64,000 nucleotides of DNA from Guptibacillus hwajinpoensis (GCF_001039475.1 NZ_LELK01000004.1:1145676-1209675); one strand, 5' to 3'; shown: positions 1 to 8,774, counted from the first letter of the stretch. The notes: generated from the letters alone by a model not told the origin. Translations and numbers: made by a program.

Positions 1-425
1 ACACAAAAAGTCCAATTCAAGAGCTCCAATATCTCCGTTTCTGAACGCTCGTCTCCGCTTTTCATGTCTAGCTGCAGTGGGCAGGTCCTCTAGTCGCTTC
101 AGGATTTCATCCGAACACAAAGAACGTGTTCAAATGAAATCCTTCCAGCGCTTGTCGGACCTAATCGCCCACTTCCGCTTTTCATGTCCAGCTGCAGCGG
201 CCAGACCCTCTGTCACTTCACCCTCCAACTCGAACACAAAGACCGTGTTCAAGTTGGAGGGTTCCAGTGCCTGCCGCGTCTAAGCGGCCGCTTCCGCTTT
301 TCGTGAGATCCAGCTGCGACTCGCAGAAACTGCGATATTTCACTCTTTCATCGGAACACAAAAAGCGTGTTCCAATTCAAGAGCTCCAATATCTCCGTTT
401 CTGAACGCTCGTCTCCGCCTTTCGT
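1..425. repeat. Tandem array of ~120-bp hairpin-forming repeats
   Basis: The motif CCGCTTTTC(A/G)TG..CAGCTGCAG recurs near 54, 175 and 294, with a partial copy near 412, giving a period of about 120 bp. Between these boxes each unit has a GAACACAAAgaNCGTGTTC palindrome flanked by longer complementary arms. Unit 2 (about 108-152) pairs GGATTTCAT with ATGAAATCC. Unit 3 (about 220-262) pairs CCCTCCAACT with AGTTGGAGGG. The arm sequences differ between units but remain complementary. The segment at 1-58 is nearly identical to 360-418. No convincing ORF covers the array. The same family recurs inverted at 5270-5535. The array ends immediately before the metK promoter. Its function is unknown. Confidence 0.85.
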
Positions 426-427
426 TA

Positions 428-456
428 TTGACACGGTCTTTTAACTGCGTTATTAT
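428..456 (+). promoter_or_regulatory. Sigma-A promoter of metK
   Basis: TTGACA at 428-433 and TATTAT at 451-456 are separated by exactly 17 bp. The predicted start of transcription lies just upstream of the SAM riboswitch, as expected for an S-box gene. Confidence 0.85.
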
Positions 457-471
457 ATGTCGAGAATGGAT

Positions 472-642
472 ACTCTTATCCCGAGCAAGCGGAGGGACAG
501 GCCCGATGAAGCTCAGCAACCAACTCCTATAAATTGAGGATTAAGGTGCTAACCTGCAAGACAATAGTCTTGGAAGATAAGAGGCGAAAGGCATGAGATA
601 TCAGCTCCTTTTCCCTCTACATAGAAGGAAAGGGCTTTTTTA
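472..642 (+). promoter_or_regulatory. SAM-I (S-box) riboswitch with terminator
   Basis: The S-box core is clear. The P1 arms CTCTTATC (473-480) and GATAAGAG (576-583) enclose the conserved GAGGGACAGGCCCGATGAAG, CTCAGCAACC and AAGGTGCTAA(C)C elements. An intrinsic terminator follows, with stem CCTTTTCCCT/AGGAAAGGG and a T-run at about 607-642. By family knowledge, SAM binding stabilises the aptamer and favours termination, so metK is switched off when S-adenosylmethionine is plentiful. About 150 nt of further leader separates the terminator from metK. Confidence 0.95.
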
Positions 643-791
643 ATGTCGTTACGATTTATGATGTAATTAAATAGGTTAAACGATAAGAAATTGAATTCGT
701 TCTCTCGTTTCGGCTAAGAATAATAGGGAAATGAGTACCGTATCCATTACTACATTATTGATAGGATCCAATTCCTTAAGGAGGTACTTGA

Positions 792-1988
792 GTGAGTAAT
801 CGTCGTTTGTTTACTTCTGAGTCAGTTACAGAGGGGCATCCTGATAAAATTTCAGATCAGATTTCAGATGCCATTCTAGATGATATTCTTGCGCATGATC
901 CAAATGCGCGCGTAGCTTGTGAAACTACAGTAACAACCGGTCTTGTGTTAGTTTCTGGTGAAATTACAACATCCCACTATGTGGATATTCCAAAAGTCGT
1001 TCGTGAGACGATTCAAACCATTGGCTATACTCGTGCAAAGTATGGCTTTGATGCGGAAACATGTGCAGTACTTTCATCTATTGATGAGCAATCTGCAGAT
1101 ATAGCAGCTGGTGTAAACGTTGCTTTAGAAGCGCGTGAAGGTACGATGTCTGAAGATGAGATTGATTCAATTGGTGCAGGAGATCAAGGCTTAATGTTCG
1201 GTTATGCATGTAATGAAACGACAGAACTTATGCCACTTCCAATTTCTCTTGCTCATAAATTAGCTCGTCGATTAAGCGAAGTAAGAAAAGAAGAAATTCT
1301 TCCTTATCTTCGTCCAGACGGTAAGACACAAGTAACAGTGGAATACGATGAAACTGGCAAGCCGGTTCGTGTTGATACTATTGTTGTATCTACTCAGCAC
1401 CATCCTGAGATTTCACTTGAACAGATTCAGCGCAATATTAAAGAACACGTTGTGAAACCAGTTGTTCCAGCTGAATTGATTGATGATGAAACGAAGTACT
1501 TCATCAATCCTACTGGACGCTTTGTTATTGGTGGACCACAAGGTGACGCAGGTTTGACAGGAAGAAAGATCATTGTTGATACTTACGGCGGTTATGCTCG
1601 TCACGGTGGTGGAGCATTCTCTGGTAAGGATGCAACGAAGGTAGACCGTTCTGCAGCATATGCAGCTCGTTATGTTGCAAAAAACCTTGTAGCAGCAGGT
1701 CTTGCAGACCGCTGTGAAGTTCAACTCGCTTATGCAATTGGTGTGGCTCAGCCTGTATCTATTGCGATTGATACGTTTGGAACAGGTCAAGTATCAGAAG
1801 AGCGCCTCGTTGAGCTTGTAAGAGAGAACTTTGACCTCCGCCCAGCTGGAATCATTAAGATGCTTGATCTTCGTCGCCCAATCTATAAGCAAACGGCTGC
1901 TTATGGTCATTTTGGACGTACAGATATTGAGCTTCCTTGGGAACAAACGGATCGTGCAGAATCCTTAAAACAGGGTGCTGGCATTTAA
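792..1988 (+). CDS. metK: S-adenosylmethionine synthetase
   Basis: Makes S-adenosylmethionine from methionine and ATP in the cytosol. The 398-residue length is typical. The early GHPDK motif (ATP/Mg contact), the [12 protein letters not shown] loop and the [19 protein letters not shown] segment are all present and intact. The start is GTG at 792, seven bases after AAGGAGG (778-784). The gene is monocistronic, lies downstream of its own S-box, and is followed by a terminator at 1996-2028. The product is the ligand of the riboswitch in its leader, giving direct feedback. Confidence 0.98.
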   Translation: MSNRRLFTSESVTEGHPDKISDQISDAILDDILAHDPNARVACETTVTTGLVLVSGEITTSHYVDIPKVVRETIQTIGYTRAKYGFDAETCAVLSSIDEQSADIAAGVNVALEAREGTMSEDEIDSIGAGDQGLMFGYACNETTELMPLPISLAHKLARRLSEVRKEEILPYLRPDGKTQVTVEYDETGKPVRVDTIVVSTQHHPEISLEQIQRNIKEHVVKPVVPAELIDDETKYFINPTGRFVIGGPQGDAGLTGRKIIVDTYGGYARHGGGAFSGKDATKVDRSAAYAARYVAKNLVAAGLADRCEVQLAYAIGVAQPVSIAIDTFGTGQVSEERLVELVRENFDLRPAGIIKMLDLRRPIYKQTAAYGHFGRTDIELPWEQTDRAESLKQGAGI

Positions 1989-1995
1989 TTTTCAT

Positions 1996-2028
1996 AAAAG
2001 AGGAGCCTTAATGGCTTCTCTTTTTTTT
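1996..2028 (+). terminator. metK terminator
   Basis: AAAAGAGGAGCC, loop TTAAT, GGCTTCTCTTTT, followed by a T-run. Confidence 0.85.
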
Positions 2029-2133
2029 ATCGCGAGCTTAATGGAAGTAGAGTATAAATAGAGGGGATAAGTGATGGGAGATTGTGAAAGACAGAAAGCA
2101 CTCATAGGGAGAAGCGTGTATATGCCATCAGAA

Positions 2134-3465
2134 TTACTGAACCGACTGAACAGAGATCGATCCAAGTCCTTTATAGATATTAGGTCTTCCAATTGAACAA
2201 TAGATCAGGTCAAATGAGTTAGCAATTTTTCTCATCTCATCGAGTGTAAACAAATTATGTCCATCTACGAGTAAAGGTAGTTTAAGACCATCTACAACCT
2301 TACCCCAGTTTACATGCTGAAGCGAAAGGATTTCTGTCATAAGCAGAAGTGCATCGCAATCCTGAACTGTTTCGTACATAGGGGAGACAGTGTTTTCTCT
2401 CAATTGGAATTCTTCTGTGATTGGATCAAACGTTCTAACGGTTGCACCTTCTTCTTCAAGTCGTTTAATTACAAAGTTAGAAGGTGGAAGAGCAGGAAAA
2501 CCTTTTAGGGTGGCTGATGCAAAGATAGCAATCGTCGTTCCTTGAAGAGTACCTAGAAAATCCTTCAATTTCTGTATTAACAGCTCTGGTTGATATTGAT
2601 CGATTCCCTCTAGAGCTTCAAACATTTTATTAGCTGATGATGATTCTTTAATCATTGTACGATAAGAGGCTGCTTCAACGGATTTCTCAAATCCTAGAAA
2701 GCAGGATCCAGGATGTAATGAATGATCATGGCTTCTTGGTTCTGAAGGTAGTGCTGATTGAATTGCTTCGACATCAGCTCCAAAGTTTTCTGCAACTCCA
2801 GCAATCATCGTTAAACACGATACTTTCATTGATTGGTACGTATGATAAGCATAACGCATTAATTCTGCACTCGAATGATCCATGTAAGTAAGAGCATTAG
2901 AAAGTGGAGCATAGAACGTTTCCATTATTCTGCAAGCTCGTAGAGAAGAGGTACCAAGAATGACTCTTGAGGGGAACAGGAAGTCTTTCACTGCCGATCC
3001 TTTTCTTATGAAATCAGGGTTGCTCACCACATCAAAGGAACGATCATGTAATCCTTGTTCAAGTAGAATAGCCTCTATTTCAGAAGCTGTTCCCGGTGGA
3101 ACAGCGCTTTTAATAATAAAGGTTTTGTGAGTTCTGACAGTAATGGTGATCTGTCTAATGAATCGGTAGAATGCTGATAAATCAGGCTTATTATTTTCAT
3201 CTACTGGAATTGGTTCAGTGAAAAGAAGGTAATCTGATTCAGATGCAGCAGTAAGTCGATTTACAGAATAACTTAATTTTCCAACTGATTTAGCTTTCAT
3301 GATGAGTTCGGGTAGTCCTTCTTCATAGATTGGTAATTCTCCGGAGTTAAGCGCTGTAATTTGATCACGATCCTCATCTGTACATACTACGTCATACCCA
3401 TGAGATGCAAATACAGCAGATACGGTTAAACCAATTTCATTTGCTCCAAATACTGCTAGCTTCAT
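2134..3465 (-). CDS. Divergent UDP-glucose/GDP-mannose 6-dehydrogenase family protein
   Basis: 443 residues when started at the ATG at 3465, which has AAAGGAGG just upstream; the open frame extends 22 codons further but overlaps the preceding gene and lacks a better site. The NAD domain, a central helical domain and a UDP-binding-type C-terminal domain are recognisable. VSNPDFIRKGSAVKDF is the classic family segment. The catalytic Cys is kept in GSCF (Cys255), as is Lys214 in the SMK motif. However, the Rossmann loop reads GANEIG rather than GxGxxG, the usual FPKD after the Cys is FLGF, and the Asn of the FINE motif is Thr. It may be a low-activity or altered-substrate relative of TuaD/YtcA. 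It is the third gene of an apparent PAP2-GT4-dehydrogenase operon, 22 bp after the glycosyltransferase. Confidence 0.8.
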   Translation of the reverse strand: MKLAVFGANEIGLTVSAVFASHGYDVVCTDEDRDQITALNSGELPIYEEGLPELIMKAKSVGKLSYSVNRLTAASESDYLLFTEPIPVDENNKPDLSAFYRFIRQITITVRTHKTFIIKSAVPPGTASEIEAILLEQGLHDRSFDVVSNPDFIRKGSAVKDFLFPSRVILGTSSLRACRIMETFYAPLSNALTYMDHSSAELMRYAYHTYQSMKVSCLTMIAGVAENFGADVEAIQSALPSEPRSHDHSLHPGSCFLGFEKSVEAASYRTMIKESSSANKMFEALEGIDQYQPELLIQKLKDFLGTLQGTTIAIFASATLKGFPALPPSNFVIKRLEEEGATVRTFDPITEEFQLRENTVSPMYETVQDCDALLLMTEILSLQHVNWGKVVDGLKLPLLVDGHNLFTLDEMRKIANSFDLIYCSIGRPNIYKGLGSISVQSVQ

Positions 3466-3487
3466 CACTTTTCCTCCTTTACTTTTG

Positions 3488-4633
3488 TTAAGCATATTGA
3501 GCAATCTTTTTCTGTCCGATTGTTGTTTCATAATCCTCTATTAGCTTTCCAAATATAGCGTCCCAAGATTGTGTAAGTGCATAACGTCGACCTTCGTATC
3601 CCATCATTTTTCTTTCTGTTTGATCCAATAGGAGTCGACGAATCGCTTGGATATACTCGCCTTCATCATAAGGTGAGCAGAGGAGACCGTTTCGTTGATT
3701 TGATATAACGTCTGTTAACCCCCCGGCGTTTGCTGCGATGACAGGAGTCCCCGATGCGAGTGATTCTAACGCTACATTACCAAACGTTTCAGTTGCGGAT
3801 GGAAAGAGAAATAGATCAGCTGTAGCGTATAGTTCAGCTAGCTCAACTCCCTGCTTGTAGCCTGTGAAGGTTACATTCGAAGGTAGGTTTTCTTGAAAAT
3901 GAGGCATTGCTGGTCCATCTCCTACAACAAGCCATCTGATCTCTCGCTTCATTTCTTTCGGAAGCTTCCACATTATCTTTTGGAGCGTGCCAAGGTTTTT
4001 TTCTGGTGCAAGCCTGCTGACAAATAGAAGGATGTACTTCTCCTTAATTTGATATCGTTCTCGAATTGATGCGTTGTTTCTACGTGGAGAATAAAGATCA
4101 CAATCAACCCCACGTCGCCATAAGTGTAAATTCTCAAAGCCCTGACTACTTAAGCGATTACGTGTTTCTGTGGATGGAACGAAGATCGATGAAAAGGGTT
4201 GATGAAACCACATCATGTATTTCCAAACAAATGGAGACAACAAGTCAAGACGATAGTGCTCTAAGTAATCCTCGAAATTCGTGTGATACGAAGCGACCAT
4301 AGGAATGTTAAGCTTTTTCCCATAGTGAAGACCACTTAGTCCGATGTTAAATGGAGTTGCGATATGAAGCAGGTCTGGAGAAAATCCCCGTAACTGTTTT
4401 CGTATCATGTTAAGTTTCGGTAAAGCGATTCGACATTCTGGATATAGAAAGAATTTCATACTTGCAAATCGATGTATATTACTTGAGAAGAGATCTTCCT
4501 CTGTCTGGCAATCGGGCGCGAATAACATATATTCGACCTGTTGTTTATCCATATAGGAAGTTAATTTACCGAGTGTACGTGATACACCATTTACTTGAGG
4601 AAAATACGTGTCCGTAAAAAGTGCAAGCTTCAT
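3488..4633 (-). CDS. GT4-type glycosyltransferase (GDP-mannose-dependent mannosyltransferase-like)
   Basis: 381 residues, GT-B fold, probably cytosolic on the membrane face. The N-terminus TDTYFPQVNGVSRT and the segment PFNIGLSGLHYGKK are typical of the MgtA/YtcC-like branch. The C-terminal nucleotide-sugar site has ETFGNVALE, the EX7E motif of GT4 enzymes. The ATG at 4633 is preceded by GGGAGGT. It lies between a PAP2 phosphatase and a UDP-sugar dehydrogenase homologue, which suggests glycolipid or surface polymer synthesis. Donor and acceptor cannot be read from the sequence. Confidence 0.85.
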   Translation of the reverse strand: MKLALFTDTYFPQVNGVSRTLGKLTSYMDKQQVEYMLFAPDCQTEEDLFSSNIHRFASMKFFLYPECRIALPKLNMIRKQLRGFSPDLLHIATPFNIGLSGLHYGKKLNIPMVASYHTNFEDYLEHYRLDLLSPFVWKYMMWFHQPFSSIFVPSTETRNRLSSQGFENLHLWRRGVDCDLYSPRRNNASIRERYQIKEKYILLFVSRLAPEKNLGTLQKIMWKLPKEMKREIRWLVVGDGPAMPHFQENLPSNVTFTGYKQGVELAELYATADLFLFPSATETFGNVALESLASGTPVIAANAGGLTDVISNQRNGLLCSPYDEGEYIQAIRRLLLDQTERKMMGYEGRRYALTQSWDAIFGKLIEDYETTIGQKKIAQYA

Positions 4634-4656
4634 ACTAGTACCTCCCGTTTCATGTT

Positions 4657-5184
4657 TTAACCGAATAAAATTGATACAAGAACGCCACTCCCGCTCCCAA
4701 GTAAAGCCCCAACTAAGACATCGGAAGGATAATGATGACCTAGATAAATTCGCGACAGCCCAACAAGACTTGCGAGAGTAAGTAAAGGAATGAAAAGCGA
4801 AGGTACGTGTAACATAAACGGTGTTAAAACAGAGAAAACAGCTGTCGTATGACCCGACGGAAATGAATGGTCTTTAAGTGGAAGCACGAGCATCTTCGTT
4901 TCTGGAATAGAAAGATAAGGGCGGTGTCTCGGGTAGTATTTCTTGATTAAATGAACAGGCAAGTGACTAATTGTAAGTGCAATCGCGCTCTGAATTGCCC
5001 ATAAACTAGATGGAGAAGGTAAGAATAGACACAACAAAAGAGTACTAAGAATCGTCGCCCTAGCCCCACCAACATGCGTAACCCAACCAAAAAAAGAAGT
5101 CAGAAATCGAGAATGACACCTTAAATTCACAAACCGAAACACCGAACACTCCTGCTCATAAAGCCACCAAACTACTCTGCCCAA
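4657..5184 (-). CDS. PAP2-family membrane phosphatase (undecaprenyl-diphosphatase-like)
   Basis: 175 residues with several hydrophobic segments. All three PAP2 signatures are present: K-x6-RP (KYYPRHRP), PSGHT, and SR-x5-H-x3-D (SRIYLGHHYPSD). The family removes phosphate from lipid phosphates such as undecaprenyl diphosphate or phosphatidate on the outer membrane face. The likely start is TTG at 5184, since AAGGGGGA lies a few bases upstream and there is no nearby ATG. It is the first gene of the minus-strand set that continues with the GT4 enzyme 23 bp downstream. Confidence 0.85.
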   Translation of the reverse strand: MGRVVWWLYEQECSVFRFVNLRCHSRFLTSFFGWVTHVGGARATILSTLLLCLFLPSPSSLWAIQSAIALTISHLPVHLIKKYYPRHRPYLSIPETKMLVLPLKDHSFPSGHTTAVFSVLTPFMLHVPSLFIPLLTLASLVGLSRIYLGHHYPSDVLVGALLGSGSGVLVSILFG

Positions 5185-5269
5185 AAAGAATCCCCCTTAA
5201 GGTATATGTTACTTCTATCTTAAAGAGGAAATATAATGGTAGTATTAAAGAAAATTAAAATGATTGTTA

Positions 5270-5535
5270 AGATGAAAAGCGAAAGCGGCCGTTTAGGGTC
5301 GACAAGCGCTGGAACCTCCCTACTGGAACACGCCCTTTGTGTTCTAGAAGGGAGTTGAAGCGATCGAGACCCTGGCCGCTGCAGCTGGACAAGAAAAGCG
5401 GAGACGAGCGTTTAGAAACGGAGATATTGGAACTCTTGAATTGGAACACGTTCTTTGTGTTCAGATTGAAAGGCGAAGTGACCGAGGGTCTGCCCACTGC
5501 AGCTAGACACCAAAAGCGGAGCCAAGCGTTTAGTA
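5270..5535. repeat. Second cluster of hairpin repeats, inverted relative to 1-425
   Basis: Two to three units of the same family as at 1-425, in reverse orientation. GGAACACGCCCTTTGTGTTC (about 5323-5342) and GGAACACGTTCTTTGTGTTC (about 5442-5461) are the palindrome cores. The box CTGCAGCTGGACAAGAAAAGCGG (split here as CTGCAGCTGG and AAGCGG) lies between them. The unit at about 5412-5475 is the reverse complement of the sequence at 360-418 with few changes. It fills the gap between the PAP2 gene start and a small membrane-protein gene, with no support for coding. Confidence 0.85.
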
Positions 5536-5556
5536 AGAAGTTGCATTTAAACCATC

Positions 5557-5591
5557 AAAAAAAGACCAGAAAAACTCTCCTGATCTTTTCT
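5557..5591 (-). terminator. Terminator of the small membrane-protein gene
   Basis: Read on the minus strand: AAAAGATCAG, loop, CTGGTCTTTTTTT, directly after the stop codon at 5592. Confidence 0.7.
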
Positions 5592-5810
5592 TTAAAGTAA
5601 TGTGAAATAAATGACGTATCCAATCGCAAGTGCGGTTGCAACGATATACACAAGGAAGATCGGATTGCTGAAGTAGGACGATTTAGCTCGGGCGTTTCCC
5701 TGGTTATCGTATTCACCTTTTTGGTTATTGCCAAGTCGATAAGTCATAAAAGCCCCTATTAATAACGTGATAACAACTAACACGATTAAGACGAGGGTCA
5801 GTTTGTACAT
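5592..5810 (-). CDS. Small membrane protein, function unknown
   Basis: 72 residues from the ATG at 5810, which has AGAGGTG six bases upstream; a GTG three codons earlier is part of that ribosome site. There are two hydrophobic helices: LTLVLIVLVVITLLIGAFM at the N-terminus and IFLVYIVATALAIGYVIYF at the C-terminus. A polar, Asn/Gly/Lys-rich loop joins them, so this is a hairpin membrane protein. I do not recognise the family. It is monocistronic with its own terminator. Confidence 0.7.
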   Translation of the reverse strand: MYKLTLVLIVLVVITLLIGAFMTYRLGNNQKGEYDNQGNARAKSSYFSNPIFLVYIVATALAIGYVIYFTLL

Positions 5811-5879
5811 AGAAGGCACCTCTATCCAATAGGATTGTATTGGTAACCTTCCTCAAACCTACATGAAATATGCACAATT

Positions 5880-6395
5880 CTAGAGTGGTTTCTGATCTTT
5901 GTAGTAAGCTGCTTTTTCTACATATTCATTTCGAATTCGCTCCATATCAAGTAGATCTTCTTGTGTTAATTCTCTTACGACTTTTGCAGGTCGTCCGAAG
6001 GCGAGTGAGTTCGGTGGGATTTTCTTTCCGGGCGGAACAAGACTACCGGCACCAATAAAAGCTCCTTCACCAATTTCCGCACCATCAAGAACGATGGATC
6101 CCATTCCAATAAGTGCATTTTTTCGAATAATACTGCTATGAAGAATAACCTGATGTCCAACAGTAACGCCGTCTTCTAGGATAAGCTTTTTGTTAGGGCT
6201 TTGATGGAGAACGCAATTGTCTTGAATATTTACTCTTGAACCAATCTCTGTAGGAGCTACATCTCCGCGAATAGTGGTGTTAAACCAGATGCTACTTTGC
6301 TCACCAATTGTCACATCCCCTGTAATGGTAGTATAATCCGCAATATAGACTGATTCATGTATCGAAGGTTTTTTATCTCGATAAGCGTAGAGCAT
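5880..6395 (-). CDS. ytoA: Gamma-carbonic anhydrase-like hexapeptide protein YtoA
   Basis: 171 residues, a left-handed beta-helix protein of the gamma-carbonic anhydrase/PaaY group. Hexapeptide repeats run through most of the chain (ITGDVTIGEQSSIWF, IGMGSIVLDGAEIGEGAFIGAGS). The metal-binding His pattern is suggested by the H of NCVLHQSP and of VGHQVILHSS. Family members are trimeric and bind a metal at subunit interfaces; activity of YtoA itself is unproven. It is divergent from ytpA, as near the ytpAB genes of B. subtilis. Confidence 0.9.
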   Translation of the reverse strand: MLYAYRDKKPSIHESVYIADYTTITGDVTIGEQSSIWFNTTIRGDVAPTEIGSRVNIQDNCVLHQSPNKKLILEDGVTVGHQVILHSSIIRKNALIGMGSIVLDGAEIGEGAFIGAGSLVPPGKKIPPNSLAFGRPAKVVRELTQEDLLDMERIRNEYVEKAAYYKDQKPL

Positions 6396-6414
6396 TTCAA
6401 TCCCAACTTTCCTT

Positions 6415-6420
6415 TATAAT
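6415..6420 (+). promoter_or_regulatory. -10 element of the ytpAB promoter
   Basis: Perfect TATAAT at 6415-6420; the -35 match is weak. Transcription would start near 6427, downstream of the ATG at 6423, which excludes that ATG as the ytpA start. Confidence 0.55.
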
Positions 6421-6485
6421 ATATGAAATCCTTTTCAAACGTAGTTTATCAAAAAGCGACGACCTACATAAGGGGGCTTATAACA

Positions 6486-7301
6486 ATGAGAATTAAAGAA
6501 GCGCAATATGCAAAGGGAGTTATTGTTTTAGTTCATGGAGCTAATGAACATCATCGCCGCTACGATTGGCTTGTCTCAAAATGGATTGAGGCAGATTATC
6601 ACGTAGTACTTGGTGATTTACCTGGTCAGGGAGAGAGCACAAGACGACGCGGGCACATTGATTCATTTGATCAGTATATCGAAACAATTGATAAATGGAT
6701 TAAACGAGCATTTGAATATGAACTACCAGTTTTTTTACTCGGCCACAGTATGGGTGGGCTAGCAACAATTCGTACGATTATGGAAAAAAGACCTTCCCTA
6801 ACAGGTGTCATTTTGTCCTCACCTTGTATTGGTCTTGTAAATCCACCGAATAAAGGAGTAGATCTTCTTTCGAAAATGTTAAATCCTATCGTTCCTACAC
6901 TTAGATTAAATTCCAAAATCGAATCGAATATTGGAACGAGGAATACGGAATTTCATACTCGAGATCAGGAAGATCCTTTAATGGTTCATAAAGTATCTGT
7001 AAGATGGTATCGAGAACTTCTTAAGGCGATGAAAATTGCAAACGAAGGATCTAAATCTTTTCAGAATTTACCATTGCTTGTCTTACAAGGCGGTGATGAT
7101 CGAATTGTTGATAAACATGCAGTGAGATCATGGTTCAATCGGATCCCATTAACAGAGAAGTCCTATAAAGAATGGGATGGACTTTATCATGAAGTGTTTA
7201 ATGAACCAGAGCGTGATACAGTTTTTAAAACAGCCCAAGCGTTTGTTGAGTTGAAACTTGAATTATTGGATTATCAAGCAAACGACCAAGAAGGCAAATA
7301 A
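6486..7301 (+). CDS. ytpA: Monoacylglycerol lipase/lysophospholipase family hydrolase YtpA
   Basis: 271 residues of alpha/beta-hydrolase fold. HGANEHHRRYDW is the oxyanion loop, GHSMGG the nucleophile elbow (Ser), and the late Asp (GGDDRIVD) and His (GLYHEVFNE) complete the triad. YtpA of B. subtilis is the phospholipase implicated in making the antibiotic lysophospholipid bacilysocin. The ATG at 6486 is chosen because AAGGGGG lies nine bases upstream and the earlier ATG at 6423 precedes the likely transcription start. The next gene starts on the base after the stop codon, so the two are translationally coupled. Confidence 0.9.
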   Translation: MRIKEAQYAKGVIVLVHGANEHHRRYDWLVSKWIEADYHVVLGDLPGQGESTRRRGHIDSFDQYIETIDKWIKRAFEYELPVFLLGHSMGGLATIRTIMEKRPSLTGVILSSPCIGLVNPPNKGVDLLSKMLNPIVPTLRLNSKIESNIGTRNTEFHTRDQEDPLMVHKVSVRWYRELLKAMKIANEGSKSFQNLPLLVLQGGDDRIVDKHAVRSWFNRIPLTEKSYKEWDGLYHEVFNEPERDTVFKTAQAFVELKLELLDYQANDQEGK

Positions 7302-8393
7302 ATGATACAGGAGTGGAATCGGTTGAAAGTACCAAGTCATCCCTGGACGTTAATGTACAGTATATACAAACGCGTATTACCAAGAATTCATCAAGAGCTT
7401 GATCACTGGAAAAGGAGAGCTCAGGAAATTCCTGATTCCGAATTAAGAAAGCAAGCTCTCGCGAGTATTGAATCTAAGACGTTTCACTGCGAAGGAGGTG
7501 CGATTTATGGTCTTCTTGCAGGAAATCAGATTGGTAAATCGATTGAATTCGTAGCAGCTTATCAAACGATCAGCGACTACTTAGATAACTTATGTGATCG
7601 TAGTACTTCATTAGATCCTCAAGACTTCAGTGCATTGCATGAATCAATGGTCGAGGCACTTTCCCCGGAAATTAAAGCTTCTAATAATTATTATCGATAT
7701 AGAAAGGAACAAGATGATGGGGGTTATTTACTAGCACTCGTAGAAACGTGTCAAAATGTTATCAGACAACTACCTAACCGTGAAGAAGTGCAACCACCAT
7801 TACTCGAACTTTGTCATTACTATTGCGACCTACAAGTACATAAGCATGTGACTGAGGAAGACAGAGTCCCAAGATTACAAAGCTGGTTTGATCAACATAA
7901 ACCACAGTTACCTGATATGACCTGGAATGAATTCTCAGCGTGTGCAGGGTCAACACTAGGGATTTTCTGTCTTGTTTCTTATTCACTTGGGAACAACCTT
8001 CCTAAAGGTGGAACAGCTGTTATAAAAGATGGCTATTTCCCTTGGGTACAAGGCCTTCACATTATGCTCGATTACTTTATTGATCAGGAGGAAGATCGAG
8101 TCGGTGGAGATTTGAATTTCTGTTTTTATTATAAAGATAATGATGAGCTAGCACGCCGTGTTGCTCACTTTATTAAAGAAGCTGATCGAAGTGTTGAAGG
8201 ACTGCCGCACGCTTCCTTTCACCGTCTTATAAACAAAGGATTGCTCGGCATATATCTTGCTGATCGAAAAGTAACAGAACAAAAAGATGTTCGTTCTTTA
8301 GCCCGCAAGATTATTCGAAAAGGCGGCCGATCAAGCATCTTCTTCTACTTTAATGGGTGGGTGTATAGAAGGCTTCACAAAGCTTCGCAATAA
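7302..8393 (+). CDS. ytpB: Tetraprenyl-beta-curcumene synthase YtpB
   Basis: 363 residues, DUF2600 family. YtpB cyclises tetraprenyl (heptaprenyl-derived) diphosphate to tetraprenyl-beta-curcumene, the precursor of sesquarterpenes made by Bacillus. The DYLDNLCDR segment (about residues 97-105) is the acidic metal-binding motif that stands in for DDxxD. The start ATG abuts the ytpA stop codon, making a two-gene operon as in B. subtilis. The second sesquarterpene cyclase (SqhC-type) is not in this window. Confidence 0.92.
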   Translation: MIQEWNRLKVPSHPWTLMYSIYKRVLPRIHQELDHWKRRAQEIPDSELRKQALASIESKTFHCEGGAIYGLLAGNQIGKSIEFVAAYQTISDYLDNLCDRSTSLDPQDFSALHESMVEALSPEIKASNNYYRYRKEQDDGGYLLALVETCQNVIRQLPNREEVQPPLLELCHYYCDLQVHKHVTEEDRVPRLQSWFDQHKPQLPDMTWNEFSACAGSTLGIFCLVSYSLGNNLPKGGTAVIKDGYFPWVQGLHIMLDYFIDQEEDRVGGDLNFCFYYKDNDELARRVAHFIKEADRSVEGLPHASFHRLINKGLLGIYLADRKVTEQKDVRSLARKIIRKGGRSSIFFYFNGWVYRRLHKASQ

Positions 8394-8459
8394 ACCACGT
8401 ATAAAATATGCTGTTTCGTGAGAAAAGAAGCCTATAGGATTTTGAAAGGGGTTCTTTAT

Positions 8460-8765
8460 ATGAAGAAGCGCTATTACGTCGCTGTGAGCTCAGGTGAAAT
8501 ATTAGAAGAACAGGGAGCATCTAGCTATAATTTTGAAATAGACGCGGATGAGGCAGATGTTTTCAAGTTAAGCGAGCTATTTGATATAACTGACACAGAC
8601 AGTCGGCTTTCTCTTTATCGCGCTCACGTACCAGCAATGAGCTACCATGAGGATAAAAACAACGATGATTATGATGATCATATGAAGCAAATTTATCAGC
8701 TTATTCACGACCTTGGAACAAAGAGAACGCGAGATCACATCGAATCAATGGGAATTCTAGAGTAA
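8460..8765 (+). CDS. Uncharacterised acidic protein
   Basis: 101 residues from the ATG at 8460, with GAAAGGGG eight bases upstream; an earlier ATG at 8418 lacks a ribosome site. It starts MKKRYYVAVSSGEI and has a central hydrophilic acidic stretch (YHEDKNNDDYDDH) and a C-terminal helix. No signal peptide or membrane segment is seen. I recognise no family, although similar short proteins are common in Bacillaceae. It lies after ytpB with a bidirectional terminator behind it. Confidence 0.7.
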   Translation: MKKRYYVAVSSGEILEEQGASSYNFEIDADEADVFKLSELFDITDTDSRLSLYRAHVPAMSYHEDKNNDDYDDHMKQIYQLIHDLGTKRTRDHIESMGILE

Positions 8766-8774
8766 ACATAGAAA

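Noticed and set aside
77-283. Open frame within the hairpin-repeat array
   Set aside because: It consists wholly of repeat sequence, has no ribosome site, and similar frames arise in the inverted cluster at 5267-5600.
1-425. Possible CRISPR array
   Set aside because: The period (~120 bp) is too long, the repeats are imperfect and themselves contain large palindromes, and there are no cas genes.
1413-1790. Antisense open frame within metK
   Set aside because: Shadow of a strongly conserved gene, with Cys-rich unlikely composition.
3466-3531. Longer start of the UDP-sugar dehydrogenase homologue
   Set aside because: Would overlap the glycosyltransferase gene; the AAAGGAGG site clearly serves the ATG at 3465.
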